DNA of 64,000 bases from Pseudovibrio sp. JCM 19062 (GTDB taxonomy: Bacteria; Pseudomonadota; Alphaproteobacteria; Rhizobiales; Stappiaceae): the NCBI GenBank assembly GCA_001310715.1, contig BAXV01000005.1:1-64000 (forward strand), written 5' to 3'. Position numbers and translations under genes: made by a program. Positions 9,050-18,487 of this stretch are shown here, one piece after another. Each line of letters opens with the position of its first letter. Positions within the stretch are counted from its first letter, which is position 1. Below the pieces are notes generated by a model. That model did not search any database. It saw nothing but the letters and a program-made list of their open reading frames with translations, and was not told the origin of the DNA.

Positions 9050-9529
9050 TTAAATTGCATTTATTCCGGCTGGCGGTTCACTTTTGCGTTCAACACCAGC
9101 ACTCATACAACCCCTAATCTCATCCGCGTTTTCAATAATTTGAGTTAGATTTACGGAGTCGAGTTCTTCCATAAAGGAGTCCAGCGCATGCTTTAGCTTG
9201 CCTTTGAAGCGACAAACACCGGACAGCGGGCAAGGTTTGGCTGGATTACAGGCAAAGCATTCCACAAGTGCGAAGTTATCTTCCACACTGCGAATGAGTT
9301 TGCCGATGTTTATGGAAGCCGGCGCATGGGCGAGCATCAGTCCTCCCAGACGCCCCCGTCGAGACTTGATGTAGCCTTTTCGGTTGAGAATCTGCACGAC
9401 CTTGGCGACCTGAGGACGCCCGCTGTTGGTTGCCTCAGACAAGCGGTCAATTGTCCACTTGTCATTCCGGTTGACAGCCATGAGCATCAATATACGTACT
9501 GCTACATCTGTCATCCCAGTTAATTTCAT
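9050..9529 (-). CDS. nsrR: Rrf2 family Fe-S transcriptional regulator, NsrR-like
   Basis: An intact 159-residue protein with an N-terminal winged helix (residues 1-70, opening M-K-L-T-G-M-T-D-V-A-V-R-I-L) and the cysteine cluster of Rrf2 Fe-S sensors at C91, C94, C100 and C106 (E-C-F-A-C, then K-P-C-P-L-S-G-V-C). Length, DNA-binding segment and Cys pattern are closest to NsrR, which loses its cluster on meeting nitric oxide and then derepresses NO-detoxification genes. The exact spacing differs from E. coli NsrR (C91, C96, C102), so assignment within Rrf2 (NsrR versus RirA/IscR types) is not certain. No hmp or norCB gene lies beside it here. A candidate FNR-type palindrome lies 130 nt upstream. 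Confidence 0.75.
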   Translation of the reverse strand: MKLTGMTDVAVRILMLMAVNRNDKWTIDRLSEATNSGRPQVAKVVQILNRKGYIKSRRGRLGGLMLAHAPASINIGKLIRSVEDNFALVECFACNPAKPCPLSGVCRFKGKLKHALDSFMEELDSVNLTQIIENADEIRGCMSAGVERKSEPPAGINAI

Positions 9530-9658
9530 AGGTACCTCGACCTCACTCTAGCGCTGAAATTTCTTCATCTAACTGTCATAAATAAAAATATTTTTGGTAC
9601 TCTTTTTATTGGTGGCACCGGCCATATACTAGAAAAGAGCAGTACTCACATGGGAACA

Positions 9659-9672
9659 TTGATTTTCGTCAA
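9659..9672. promoter_or_regulatory. Candidate FNR/Crp-family palindrome
   Basis: TTGAT-TTTC-GTCAA matches the FNR/Anr/Nnr consensus (TTGAY-N4-RTCAA). It sits in the AT-rich intergenic region about 130 nt upstream of the NsrR-like gene. An oxygen- or NO-responsive role is inferred from the motif alone. Confidence 0.45.
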
Positions 9673-9994
9673 AAGCTTTAAAATATAAATACATTTGGCA
9701 AATGAACACATCCGGACTTTTACGCTGAGACAATCCGAATTTTCCTTATCCACTTAGCGTAGATAACCCTTTTCGCAGTTTTTTTCTTTCGTGATCCGAA
9801 TAAATCCCAGCGCAATACCTGAGCCGGAGGATGCGTGCTCTCCTCCCAGCTGGCTGTGCTGCTTACGTTTATGGTGAGCATCTACCGAGGGATGATGTTT
9901 TAATACCGCCGGTCGTGGGTTGCCGTTTCCACCAGTCATTCCCTTGCCGGTCTGGCGGCGTTTTACTGGTTTGCGCTTTTACGCTTCGCCTTGC

Positions 9995-10019
9995 AAAAAG
10001 GCGCTCGGGGCGCCTTTTT
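9995..10019. terminator. Bidirectional rho-independent terminator of the RND operon
   Basis: A GGCGC/GCGCC stem is flanked by A5 and T5 runs, so it can terminate in both directions. It lies about 33 nt beyond the RND permease stop on the minus strand. Confidence 0.85.
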
Positions 10020-10051
10020 CATTGTTATCTTACGTGGCTGCAACTCAGCTT

Positions 10052-13000
10052 TCAGATGCTTCTTCTGGTTGCCATCTTTGCCAGTTCACCGCCAGTGCCT
10101 TTTGCTGCCTGACCTTCTTCAATGGTCCAGCCTGCTTTTTCGCGCATCCACTGGAAGCTGACATAAAGGGTCGGGATGAGGAAGATGCCGATGGTTGCCG
10201 AGAACAGCATACCTGCCAACACCGGAACACCCACGGCGACCATGGCACCTGCACCCGGTCCAGTGGAGACCACCAGCGGAACCAGTCCTGCGGAGAAGGC
10301 AAGAGATGTCATCATCACAGGCGGAAACGCAGGCGAGCGCCTTCGATTGCAGATTCATAGAGTCCCATGCCTTCAATGCGTTTTTCAAGCGAGAACTCGT
10401 TCATCAGGATCGCGTTCTTACCTGCCAACGCAATCAGAATGACCATACCAATCTGGGCATACAAATCGAACGCCAGACCGAAGACCCATAGGCTTAGCAA
10501 TGCACCTGTCAGTGCCGGAGCCACGGAAAGCAGGACCGGAATTGGTGTGTTCCAGCTTTCATAAAGAGCCACAAGAAACAGGTAGGCAAACAGGAATGCC
10601 AGTCCCAGCACCACTGCTGTTTGTCCTGCCGCTTCCTTTTGTTCCAGCGCCAGACCGGTCCACTCATAGGCATAACCGCTTGGCAAGGCATCGGCTGCCA
10701 CGTTGCCATTGCATCGAGAGCTTCACCCAGCCCAACACCCGGTGATGCGTTGCCGTTGAAGGAAACAGCACGGTAGTTGTTGTAGCGGGTGATGTTGTTC
10801 GCGCCACGGGACAATTCAGTTTGCAGGACGGCAGAGAGTTCGACCATCTCGCCTGTGTCCGAGCGAACAAAGATGGCGTCGATGTCTTCAACACCGGAGC
10901 GGTACTTTTCTTCAGCCTGCATCCTGACCGTCCATGTGCGGCCATAGAGGTTGAAGTCGTTGATATAGTAGCCGCCAGTGTGGCCTGCAATGCGTTGTAT
11001 ACGCTTGCGATGTTCAAACCGAGCACCTGCGCACGCTCACGGTCCAACTGCACGTTCAACTGCGGGGTGTTTGCGTTAAAGGTGGTGAAGAAGGACGCGA
11101 TTTCCGGGGCTTCGTTGGCTGCGACTATCAAGGAGCGGGAGATCTGCGCCAGCACGGTCGGGTCCTGCCCTTCCAGCGCTTCCATGATGAACTCGAACCC
11201 GCCTACGGTGCCAAGGCCATCGATGGCGGCTGGATTAACCGGAAAGAACGTTGCTTCCGGAATTCCGGCCAACGCGCCATACATGCGATAGACGAAGGCG
11301 AAAGAGGACAGATCGCGCGTGGGGCGCTCCTCATAGTCTTTCAGCTTAACAAAGAAGACGCCTGCGTTTGAGGACGATCCGCCACCGGCAAGCAAATCAA
11401 GTCCAGCAATCATTGTAGTGGAGTCAACTGCCGGGTCCTGACGAATAACATCGTCTGCTTTGCGCATTACGTCCTCGGTCCGGTTGCGAGAGGCACCGGG
11501 AGGCAGGTTGACCAACACCATGGCATAGCCTTTGTCCTCGTCCGGAACAAAGCCGTCTGGCGTATTGGCAACGATCAGGAAGCCAAAGAGCGCGAAGCCA
11601 ACAACGACGGGCAGCGAGACCAGAGACATTTTTGCAATGCGCTTGATCAGGTTGGCGTAGCCGTGGCCAACGTTATCAATCTTCTTGGAGACCTTGGCCA
11701 TACGCCCGTCAGCCCCTCCGACTTCATCAAGACCGCGCAAAGTGCCGGAGACAAAGACAGCGCATTGATGGTGGAGATGACCATAGCTGCGGAGATTGAC
11801 ACAGCGAACTCTCTAAAGAGCACGCCGGATGATCCCGGCAAGAAGGCCACCGGAACAAATACGGACAGCAGCACCAGTGTTGTCGCCAACACGGGGGCTG
11901 CAATTTCGCCAACAGCTTTTGAGGTTGCTTGCGCCGGTGTGAGGTCGGGCTCCTCATGCATGATGCGCTCGACGTTCTCCACCACGATGATCGCATCATC
12001 CACCACAATCCCGATGGCAAGCACCAGCGCCAGCAGCGAGATGGTGTTGGCGCTGTAGCCCATGATGTAAGCCACGGCGACCGCACCAATAATGGACACG
12101 GGCACGGCAATGAGTGGGATAAGCGTTGCACGGAACTTGCCAAGGAAAACAAAGACCACGATGGTCACGAGCACGAAGGCTTCCAGCAGTGTGTGGATCA
12201 CCTTCGAGATCATTTCATTCACGAAGAGCGACGTGTCGAAAATTGAAACGTATGCGAGATCTTCCGGGAAACGCTCTGCAAGGACTTCGATACGTTCATT
12301 GACCGCTTCGGACACGGCAACTGCGTTAGCGCCCGGTGACAGGTAAATCCCGACCATGGCGGTCGGCTGCTGGTTGAACTCGGCTAGTACATCAAAGGAG
12401 GCGCTGCTTAGTTCTACGCGCGCCACGTCCTTCAGGTGCACGATGGACCCATCAGGTTTGCGCGCAGGACGATGTTCTGGAACTCCTCAACCGTGTTTAA
12501 GCGACCTTTCGCAGTCACGGTCAGCTGAAGCTGCAGATCTTCCGTCAAAGGGGCTGCCCCTACGCGCCCCACAGCAGCCTGTCTGTTTTGTGAGCGAACG
12601 GCAGCAATGACGTCTTCTGCCGTCAGGTTCAGGGATCTGAGCTTGGTGGGCTCCAGCCAGATGCGCATGGAATAATCCTGCGCACCGAAAACGGTTGCAT
12701 CACCAACACCGGGAATACGTTTCAGCTCATCGACAATGTTGATGGTTACGTAGTTGGAAATAAAGAGGCCGTCATGGGTCTGTTCCGGCGAATAAAAGGA
12801 TACCGCCTGCAGAAGGTCACCCGCCTTTTTGGTAACATTGACGCCCTGATCGCGCACCTCTTGCGGGAGCTTACTCTCGACCGTACTGACGCGGTTTTGA
12901 ACGTTCACCGAGTTGATATCCGGGTCGGTGGTCAGGTCAAAGTAGATTGTCAGGGAGTAAGTGCCATCGCTGGAGGACGATGATTTCATATAGCGCATGC

Positions 13001-13223
13001 CATCTACGCCATTGACCGCCCCTTCAATGAGCTGGCCAACACTTTCTTCCACCGTCAATGCATCAGCACCAATGTAGGTGGCTCTCACCTGCACGGTTGG
13101 CGGTGCGATCGTCGGGTATTGCGAGACCGGAATTGAGTAGATGGAGATCACCCCGACCACGACTATGAGGATCGAAATCACCATCGCCAACCGCGGTCGG
13201 CGAATAAACACGTCATAGATCAT
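10052..13223 (-). CDS. RND multidrug efflux permease, HAE1 family (five frameshifts)
   Basis: Inner-membrane proton-driven pump subunit of about 1,057 residues, the usual length for AcrB-type proteins. It begins MIYDVFIRRPRLAMV, the typical first transmembrane helix. The TM4 proton-relay aspartates are visible (G-I-V-V-D-D-A-I-I), the TM10 lysine is present (A-L-A-G-K-N-A-I-L), and the C-terminus carries the V-G-V-P-V-L-A-G-M-L-F-S-A segment before the last helix. The gene is split by frameshifts near 12445, 11700, 10980, 10690 and 10318, with no missing domain, which suggests base-call errors. The adaptor gene ends 3 nt upstream, so the two form an operon. No outer-membrane TolC gene follows, so the pump probably uses a TolC encoded elsewhere. 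Substrates are unknown. Confidence 0.93.
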
Positions 13224-13226
13224 GGT

Positions 13227-14380
13227 TTACTGACCTGCCAGCTGCGCATTGACTTTGATTCCCGGACGCACTTTTTGAATGCCCGAGGTGATTACGAGAT
13301 CGCCGTCATTGAGCCCGTTGCCAACAACAACGAGGCCGTTGATCTGGTCGACGACGGTGATACGCTGCTGCTCAACTACGTCTTCCTGATTGACCTTCAG
13401 AACATACGGGCCTTCCTGATCCAGCAGTAAGGCAGATTGGGAGACGACGAGAACAGGGGCTGCATCCTTGGCCTTGACCACAACATCAACCAGTTGCTGG
13501 TCAAACAGGACGTGGTCTGGATTATCAAAGACGGCGTAGGTGGTTACGGTGTCTGTACCCGGGTTTGCTTCAGCTTCAAGAAACTCCAGCCTACCGTTGT
13601 GCTCATAGTATTTTCCGTCGGACAGACGCAGCCGGATGAGAAGCTCGTCTGTCTCAAGATTGTTCGCACGTTGGGCCTGTATGATCAGTGTTTGTGGAAC
13701 GGGGAACGCAACACGGATGGGGTCCAGAGAGGTGATGGTTGCCAGAGTTCCGCTACTGGCATTGACGTAGGCGCCTTCCTGAAACACCGCAGTGCCGATC
13801 TGGCCATCCAGTGGCGCACGAATTTCGGTGTAGCTCAGATCCAGCTGGGACAGTTGCAGATCTGCCTGCCGGAGAGCCAACGTGGCGTTCGCTTCTTTCA
13901 GATTGGCGCGGGCTGTATCCAGCTCTGACACCGAGATGGTGTCACGGTTGACCAACTGCTGCTTACGGTCAAAGTCGACCTGTGCCAGATCCACCCTTGC
14001 CTGCGCGCTTTCCAGAGTGGCTCGGGACTGCTCAACGGCAAATTCGTAAGGTTCTTGCTGGATCACGAAGAGCAGATCGCCCCGCTCGACGGTCTGACCT
14101 TCGTTGAATTCCAGCGGCTCCAGAAATCCACCAACGCGGGCGATCAGATCGACCTGACTGATGGATTCGGTTCGCCCAGCGAATACGCGTTCTTCCTCAA
14201 TGACTTCCATGCGTGCAGGTTCGACGATCACACCCGGAGGGGGAGGTGCTTCCTGCGCGGTGGCTGTTCCTGCAATTATGACAGTCCCAGTGTGACCGTC
14301 AGAAATGAAAGGAATGCCTTGCGCAGAGATGACGTCAGGGTTCGATCAGGACCGGCATAAGGTTCAATATTGTTGTTCAT
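13227..14380 (-). CDS. RND efflux periplasmic adaptor (membrane fusion protein; one frameshift)
   Basis: AcrA/MexA-type adaptor that bridges the RND permease and an outer-membrane channel. From the ATG at 14380 the first frame encodes a basic, hydrophobic signal segment (R-K-A-F-L-S-F-L-T-V-T-L-G). A frameshift near 14280 then joins it to A-T-A-Q-E-A, a likely cleavage site, and the mature protein. The lipoyl/barrel-sandwich half (G-F-L-E-P-L-E-F-N-E-G-Q-T-V), a long alpha-hairpin rich in Ala, Gln and Leu (about residues 110-190), the second lipoyl half and the beta-barrel (I-R-V-A-F-P-V-P) follow in order. It is the first gene of the two-gene operon. Confidence 0.92.
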
Positions 14381-14541
14381 TTTTTACTCTTACACAGTGA
14401 GAACTGCTGGCAGCACTTGCCTAACATTACCTTAGGGAAGTGACTCAATCCTTGATGAGGGCAGACATAGCTCAAGCGTCTGCTGCCAAGGTCTCCTGGC
14501 AACCGAAAATTCCAGACAGATTTAGTGGTAGAGTCCTCCTC

Positions 14542-15522
14542 TCACTTTTCAGCTGAAAAGCCGTGACTGATGTCACAAAAAGAGGTTTCAGGAAATTTTT
14601 TTTCTCTCTGATTTGCCTGAGCCAGCTGCACAAGCTGCGCGGTTTCTTCCCAGAGTCTCGTTTGTGTTTCTTCGTTCAGGAAAGACTCATCCAGTGGAAT
14701 TTTTCTAGCGCACTCATAGAACCCACCGGTCTTTTCTGCGAAATCCTGCGAGAGCAGCATGTGCATTGCAGGCAGCGCCGCATAAGCGGGTGTGCGACCT
14801 ATGAGAGTGTTTTGCAGGCTGAACCAGAGCCTTCTCATAGCGCTGTAACCGTGCACCTGTTTGGTGGCGACCAAACCCGGGCCAAAGGCGTTGACGCATA
14901 CTTGCGTGCCTTTCAGCCTTTCTGCCAACTGCGCCACAAATAACAGGTTGTAACTGGTGTGGGCGGTGTTGCGATCCCAGTTGCTGAGGTTGCCGTCGGG
15001 ATCGTTGAGCACACTCAGATTTGGAGCTTCGAGCCGCGTTGCCGGACTGGCAAAGGAGACTACTCTCGGCTCCTCCTGCTTCTTAAGCAGTGGCGTGAGT
15101 TTGTCCAGCAGCTGAACCCTGCTCAGACAGTTGACAGAGAACCCTGCCTCAACACCGTCAGCTGTGATGCCGTGGAACCCCGGCATGGCACTTGCGCATA
15201 AGGCAACGCGGTTGAGGTCCGGCAGCTTTTGGGAAAGCTCCTTAGCCAGACGGTCAACTTCCGCGATGCACGAAAGGTCTGCGACAAAGCCGCAGTGCGG
15301 GTGTCTTGGGCCAGCATCGTTGATGTCGCTGAGAACGGTTTGTACCTTTTCCTCAGAACGGCCCACGATGGCCAGCGTTTGCCCGGCATCAGCCAGACGA
15401 ATGGCCAGCGCACGTCCGATCCCATCGGTTGCGCCGGTCACAAGACAGGTGTGGTTTGTGGTCCGCCACTCCTCCAAGTACCCTGGAGGAGGCGGCACTG
15501 GTATAGCCTTGGTATTCTTCAT
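14542..15522 (-). CDS. SDR-family protein lacking the catalytic Tyr-Lys motif
   Basis: An intact 326-residue protein. The nucleotide-binding signature T-G-A-T-D-G-I-G and the following R-L-A-D-A-G and V-G-R-S segments place it in the short-chain dehydrogenase family, nearest to retinol-dehydrogenase-like members. The catalytic core is unusual. Aligning the S-Y-N-L-L-F-V-A-Q-L-A helix with the K-L-A-N-x-L-F helix of relatives puts N-T-A-H-T where Y-x-x-x-K should be, and a Ser-rich strand (V-V-S-F-A-S) stands at the catalytic serine. It may bind NAD(P) without classical dehydrogenase chemistry. The C-terminus has a long charged extension. Monocistronic; no obvious partner. Confidence 0.8.
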   Translation of the reverse strand: MKNTKAIPVPPPPGYLEEWRTTNHTCLVTGATDGIGRALAIRLADAGQTLAIVGRSEEKVQTVLSDINDAGPRHPHCGFVADLSCIAEVDRLAKELSQKLPDLNRVALCASAMPGFHGITADGVEAGFSVNCLSRVQLLDKLTPLLKKQEEPRVVSFASPATRLEAPNLSVLNDPDGNLSNWDRNTAHTSYNLLFVAQLAERLKGTQVCVNAFGPGLVATKQVHGYSAMRRLWFSLQNTLIGRTPAYAALPAMHMLLSQDFAEKTGGFYECARKIPLDESFLNEETQTRLWEETAQLVQLAQANQREKKFPETSFCDISHGFSAEK

Positions 15523-15727
15523 AGCGAAACTGGAGCTGAAAGCCTTTAATCATTTACAGAACCTTTAGATAAACTTGCAAAGGGAATGTGCAAGGGGTGC
15601 CCCGGAATGGCCCAAATGGCTCTGAAGAGGCAAAATCTTCGACAAAAAGAGCATGGCCGGAAAGCTTGTCCAGCGACTGGAATCACGCAAATTTGATAGT
15701 AAGTTATTGTAGTCACAAGGATAATTT

Positions 15728-15930
15728 ATGCAGGATACATAAGCCGATTTCAGGCGCGCGCCGCGCCGTTTCTCCTTCGGCACGACCACAATTGGGCGCT
15801 TCTGACGTGTTGGCCTATTGATCTTTGATGTGGTCACGATCCTCTACTTCGTGCTGCCTGCCACACTTCCCCAGCTTGAAAGCTACCCGCGCATGGACTG
15901 GTGATCGGCTTTGTTTTTATGGTGAGTCCT
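15728..15930 (+). pseudogene. Possible remnant of an ion-channel gene N-terminus
   Basis: An AAGGATAATTTATG start context is followed by a frame with two in-frame stops (TAA, TGA) that then reads V-G-L-L-I-F-D-V-V-T-I-L-Y-F-V-L-P-A-T, and after one shift V-I-G-F-V-F-M-V. This resembles the first transmembrane segment of alphaproteobacterial voltage-gated ion transporters as I recall them. Nothing like the rest of such a protein follows. I treat it as a degenerate fragment; it could also be chance hydrophobic coding. Confidence 0.3.
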
Positions 15931-16177
15931 GATTGTGGCCTTAATCATCACGATAATGAACGCCGTTCACTGCAAGCATTGCGGCAATACCCTGCGCATT
16001 CCCACAGAAGAGGAATGGCACTAGGGCGACTTGCGCAAGTCGTAAATGACGGCACAAGTTTTAAGAGTAAGACCGGCTCTGAGGCGTATGTTAGCATAAC
16101 GAAGAATAATCTCGGCACGTCCTTGAATTATCCATGAGATTCAATGGACTTAATCCCTGAGAGCAGCAAGAAGTGGA
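15931..16177. other. Non-coding region before the esterase gene
   Basis: No confident gene. A short frame from an ATG at 15956 encodes H-C-K-H-C-G-N-T-L, a zinc-ribbon-like knuckle, but it stops after 22 codons and has no good ribosome binding site. Confidence 0.3.
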
Positions 16178-17013
16178 ATGCGCATGGGCCTTCTTACAGG
16201 TGCAGTTACATTGGCTACGATGGTTGCTCCAGTCTGGTTCCCAATGCCACAATGGCAGAGGAAGCGAGCTGTGGTGTGAGCTCTCCCTGTGAAGTCGAGA
16301 GCGGCCAGTATTATGTTGCACTTCCGGATTCCCCTGCAGATGACGAACCAATTGGTGCCATAATCTACCTCCACGGCTGGAAGGGCAAAGCTGATCAAAC
16401 CATTCAGAACCAAGCACTTCGTAGCCTTGCAAGCGACCTCGGCGTGGCTCTCATTGCTCCGCAAGGGCTTGGCGGCTCATGGTCCTATCCCGGATCGCCA
16501 AGTCAGGATCGTGACGAGTTCCAGTTCTTTGACGAGCTGCTCGATGATGTCTCCGAGCGCTTCCCGATTGATCGGGACAAAATCATGCTCTCCGGCTTCT
16601 CCATGGGTGGGTCCATGGTCTGGAATCTTGCCTGTTACAAGGGCGAGAATTATGCCGGTTTTGCCCCCATTGCCGGGGCCTTCTGGGATCCGGTCCCTGT
16701 TTCCTGCCCTTCTCCTTTGACCAACCTTTACCACACGCACGGTATTGAAGATAAAACCGTTCCTATGGTGGGACGCGCGATTGGCGCAAACTGGCGGCAG
16801 TCAGATGTGTTTGACAGCCTTGATGTGTGGAAGCGGCAGGCCGGACTTTACGACCTCACCCCAACCTCGATTACGGCTGGTGATCTGCAGTGCGATGTTT
16901 GGTCGGCCCATGGCGAGAAACTGGAGCTTTGCCTGCATGATGGCGGACACACCATGAAAGCCAACTGGATCCGCCGCGCCTGGCTGGATCTTGCCAACAC
17001 CAAACACTGGTAG
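16178..17013 (+). CDS. Secreted alpha/beta-hydrolase, PHB-depolymerase/feruloyl-esterase-like (one frameshift)
   Basis: An esterase of about 278 residues. The ATG at 16178 opens a signal peptide (M-R-M-G-L-L-T-G-A-V-T-L-A-T-M-V-A). A frameshift near 16230 joins it to the mature part beginning around N-A-T-M-A-E-E-A-S-C. The fold shows an oxyanion segment Y-L-H-G-W, the nucleophile elbow S-G-F-S-M-G-G, an acid segment H-G-I-E-D-K-T-V and the catalytic His in D-G-G-H-T, so the triad is complete. Six cysteines suggest disulfides, fitting export. Related LpqC-type enzymes cleave polyhydroxybutyrate or feruloyl esters; the substrate is not decidable here. A terminator follows. Confidence 0.8.
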
Positions 17014-17045
17014 CCCCCACAGGTCCATCCCGCCCTCACACCCCT

Positions 17046-17075
17046 CACGGAGCATCACGATGCCGTGTGTTTTTC
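17046..17075 (+). terminator. Probable rho-independent terminator
   Basis: A bulged stem (CACG..GCAT with ATGC..CGTG, 4-nt loop) is followed by TGTTTTT, 33 nt after the esterase stop. Confidence 0.5.
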
Positions 17076-17132
17076 AGTTTGAGGTGGTGGGCTATTTAAG
17101 CGTGTTTTAACGTCTCTCCAAAATTTGCTGGA

Positions 17133-18485
17133 TTGCTGCAAGCGAGAGGGTCAGTCACCCTCACTTGCGACCAATCTTGCCTCAATACCAATGGATTAGA
17201 CGGTTTGAATTCTCTAGCAGACGGTGAACATCACCAACCCTCAGGCAGCAAGGGACCTTTGGATGGTCTTGTGGTGCTTGACCTTTCCCGTATTTTGGCA
17301 GGCCCAACATGTACCCAGCTGATGGGTGACATGGGCGCTGAGATCATCAAGATCGAGCACCCTCAGCGCGGCGACGATACCCGTAAGTGGGGGCCTCCTT
17401 TCCTGAAAGGGAAAGATGGAACTGACACCACGAGAGTGCCTATTACCTCAGCTCCAACCGCAACAAGTATTCTCTTGGCGTCGACATGCGCTCGGAAGAA
17501 GGCGGGCAGATGCTGAAGGAGCTGGCAGCAACGGCAGATGTTGTCATCGAGAACTTCAAGGTTGGGGACTTGCCCGTAAAGGGCTCGGGTATGATGATCT
17601 GCGCGCGCAAAATGAGCGCTTGATTTACTGCTCCATCACCGGGTTTGGCCAGACCGGCCCATATGCGCATCGTGCTGGGTACGACGCGCTCATTCAGGCT
17701 ATGGGCGGGATTATGGGCCTCACCGGACTTCCGGAGGAAGATGGAGGCAGCCCGACGAAGATCGGCGTTGGAATTGCTGATGTGATGTGCGGCATGTATG
17801 CCAGCAACGCAATTCTGGCTGCTCTGCACCACCGTGAGAAAACCGGCGAAGGCCAATACATCGACATCTCCTTGCTTGACTGTCAGGTGGCGTGGCTGAT
17901 CAATCAGGGGCTCTCTTATCTCACAGACGGCAACGTGCCGAAGAGGTTTGGCAATGCCCACCCAACCATTGTGCCCTATGAAACCTTTCCGGCCTCGGAC
18001 AAGGACTTCATGGTGGCGGTTGGCAATGACGCGCAGTACCAGCGGTTCTGCGAGGTTCTTGGCTGTGCGCACTTAAGCACAGACCCACGTTTTGCAACCA
18101 ACGCTGACCGCGTGCGCCACCGCACTGAGCTGGTGCCACAGCTGCGGCAATACACAATCAGACAAGAGGCAGAGCATTGGCCCGCAAGCTTGAGGCTGTG
18201 GGCGTACCATGTGGTCCGGTGAATGACCTTGCTGGCGTGTTCAGTGATCCGCAGGTGCTTCACCGCAGCATGAAGATTTCTCTGAGGCACAAGGACGCCC
18301 ATGATGGGCAGGTCAATTTGATTGGCAACCCGATCAATTACAGCAAGACGCCAGTTACATACCGGAAGGCCCCGCCGACGCTTGGGGAGGACAGTCTGGA
18401 TGTGCTCAGCAGACATCTAAAGAAATCAAAAGAAGACATTGACGATCTCGCAGCTCGCGGCATCATCTCATTGGGGGAGTCATAA
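17133..18485 (+). CDS. CaiB/BaiF class III CoA-transferase (three frameshifts)
   Basis: Family III CoA-transferase that moves CoA between carboxylic acids. The N-terminal signature [13 protein letters not shown] and I-I-K-I-E-H-P is in the first frame. After shifts near 17430 and 17560 come the I-T-G-F-G-Q-T-G-P segment and the catalytic Asp in [12 protein letters not shown] third shift near 18178 leads to the C-terminal G-V-P-C-G-P-V-N segment. Total length, about 400-450 residues, is normal. The true start is uncertain: TTG at 17133 opens a non-conserved leader, and another shift may lie upstream of 17260. It ends 2 nt before a TPP-dependent enzyme, so they are surely co-transcribed and probably act on the same substrate or its CoA thioester. 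Confidence 0.85.
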
Positions 18486-18487
18486 GT

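Larger units (their letters stand above)
9530..10051. other. Non-coding region upstream of the Rrf2 gene and downstream of the RND operon
   Basis: I see no convincing gene in these 520 bases. The first 180 bases are AT-rich and contain an FNR-type palindrome (9659-9672). The right end holds the RND operon terminator (9995-10019). Short open frames around 9750-9940 on both strands have no recognisable features. Confidence 0.5.

Noticed and set aside
10052..13223. Five separate small RND-like genes
   Set aside because: The pieces are consecutive segments of one AcrB-type permease with no missing domain, so they are one gene with frameshifts.
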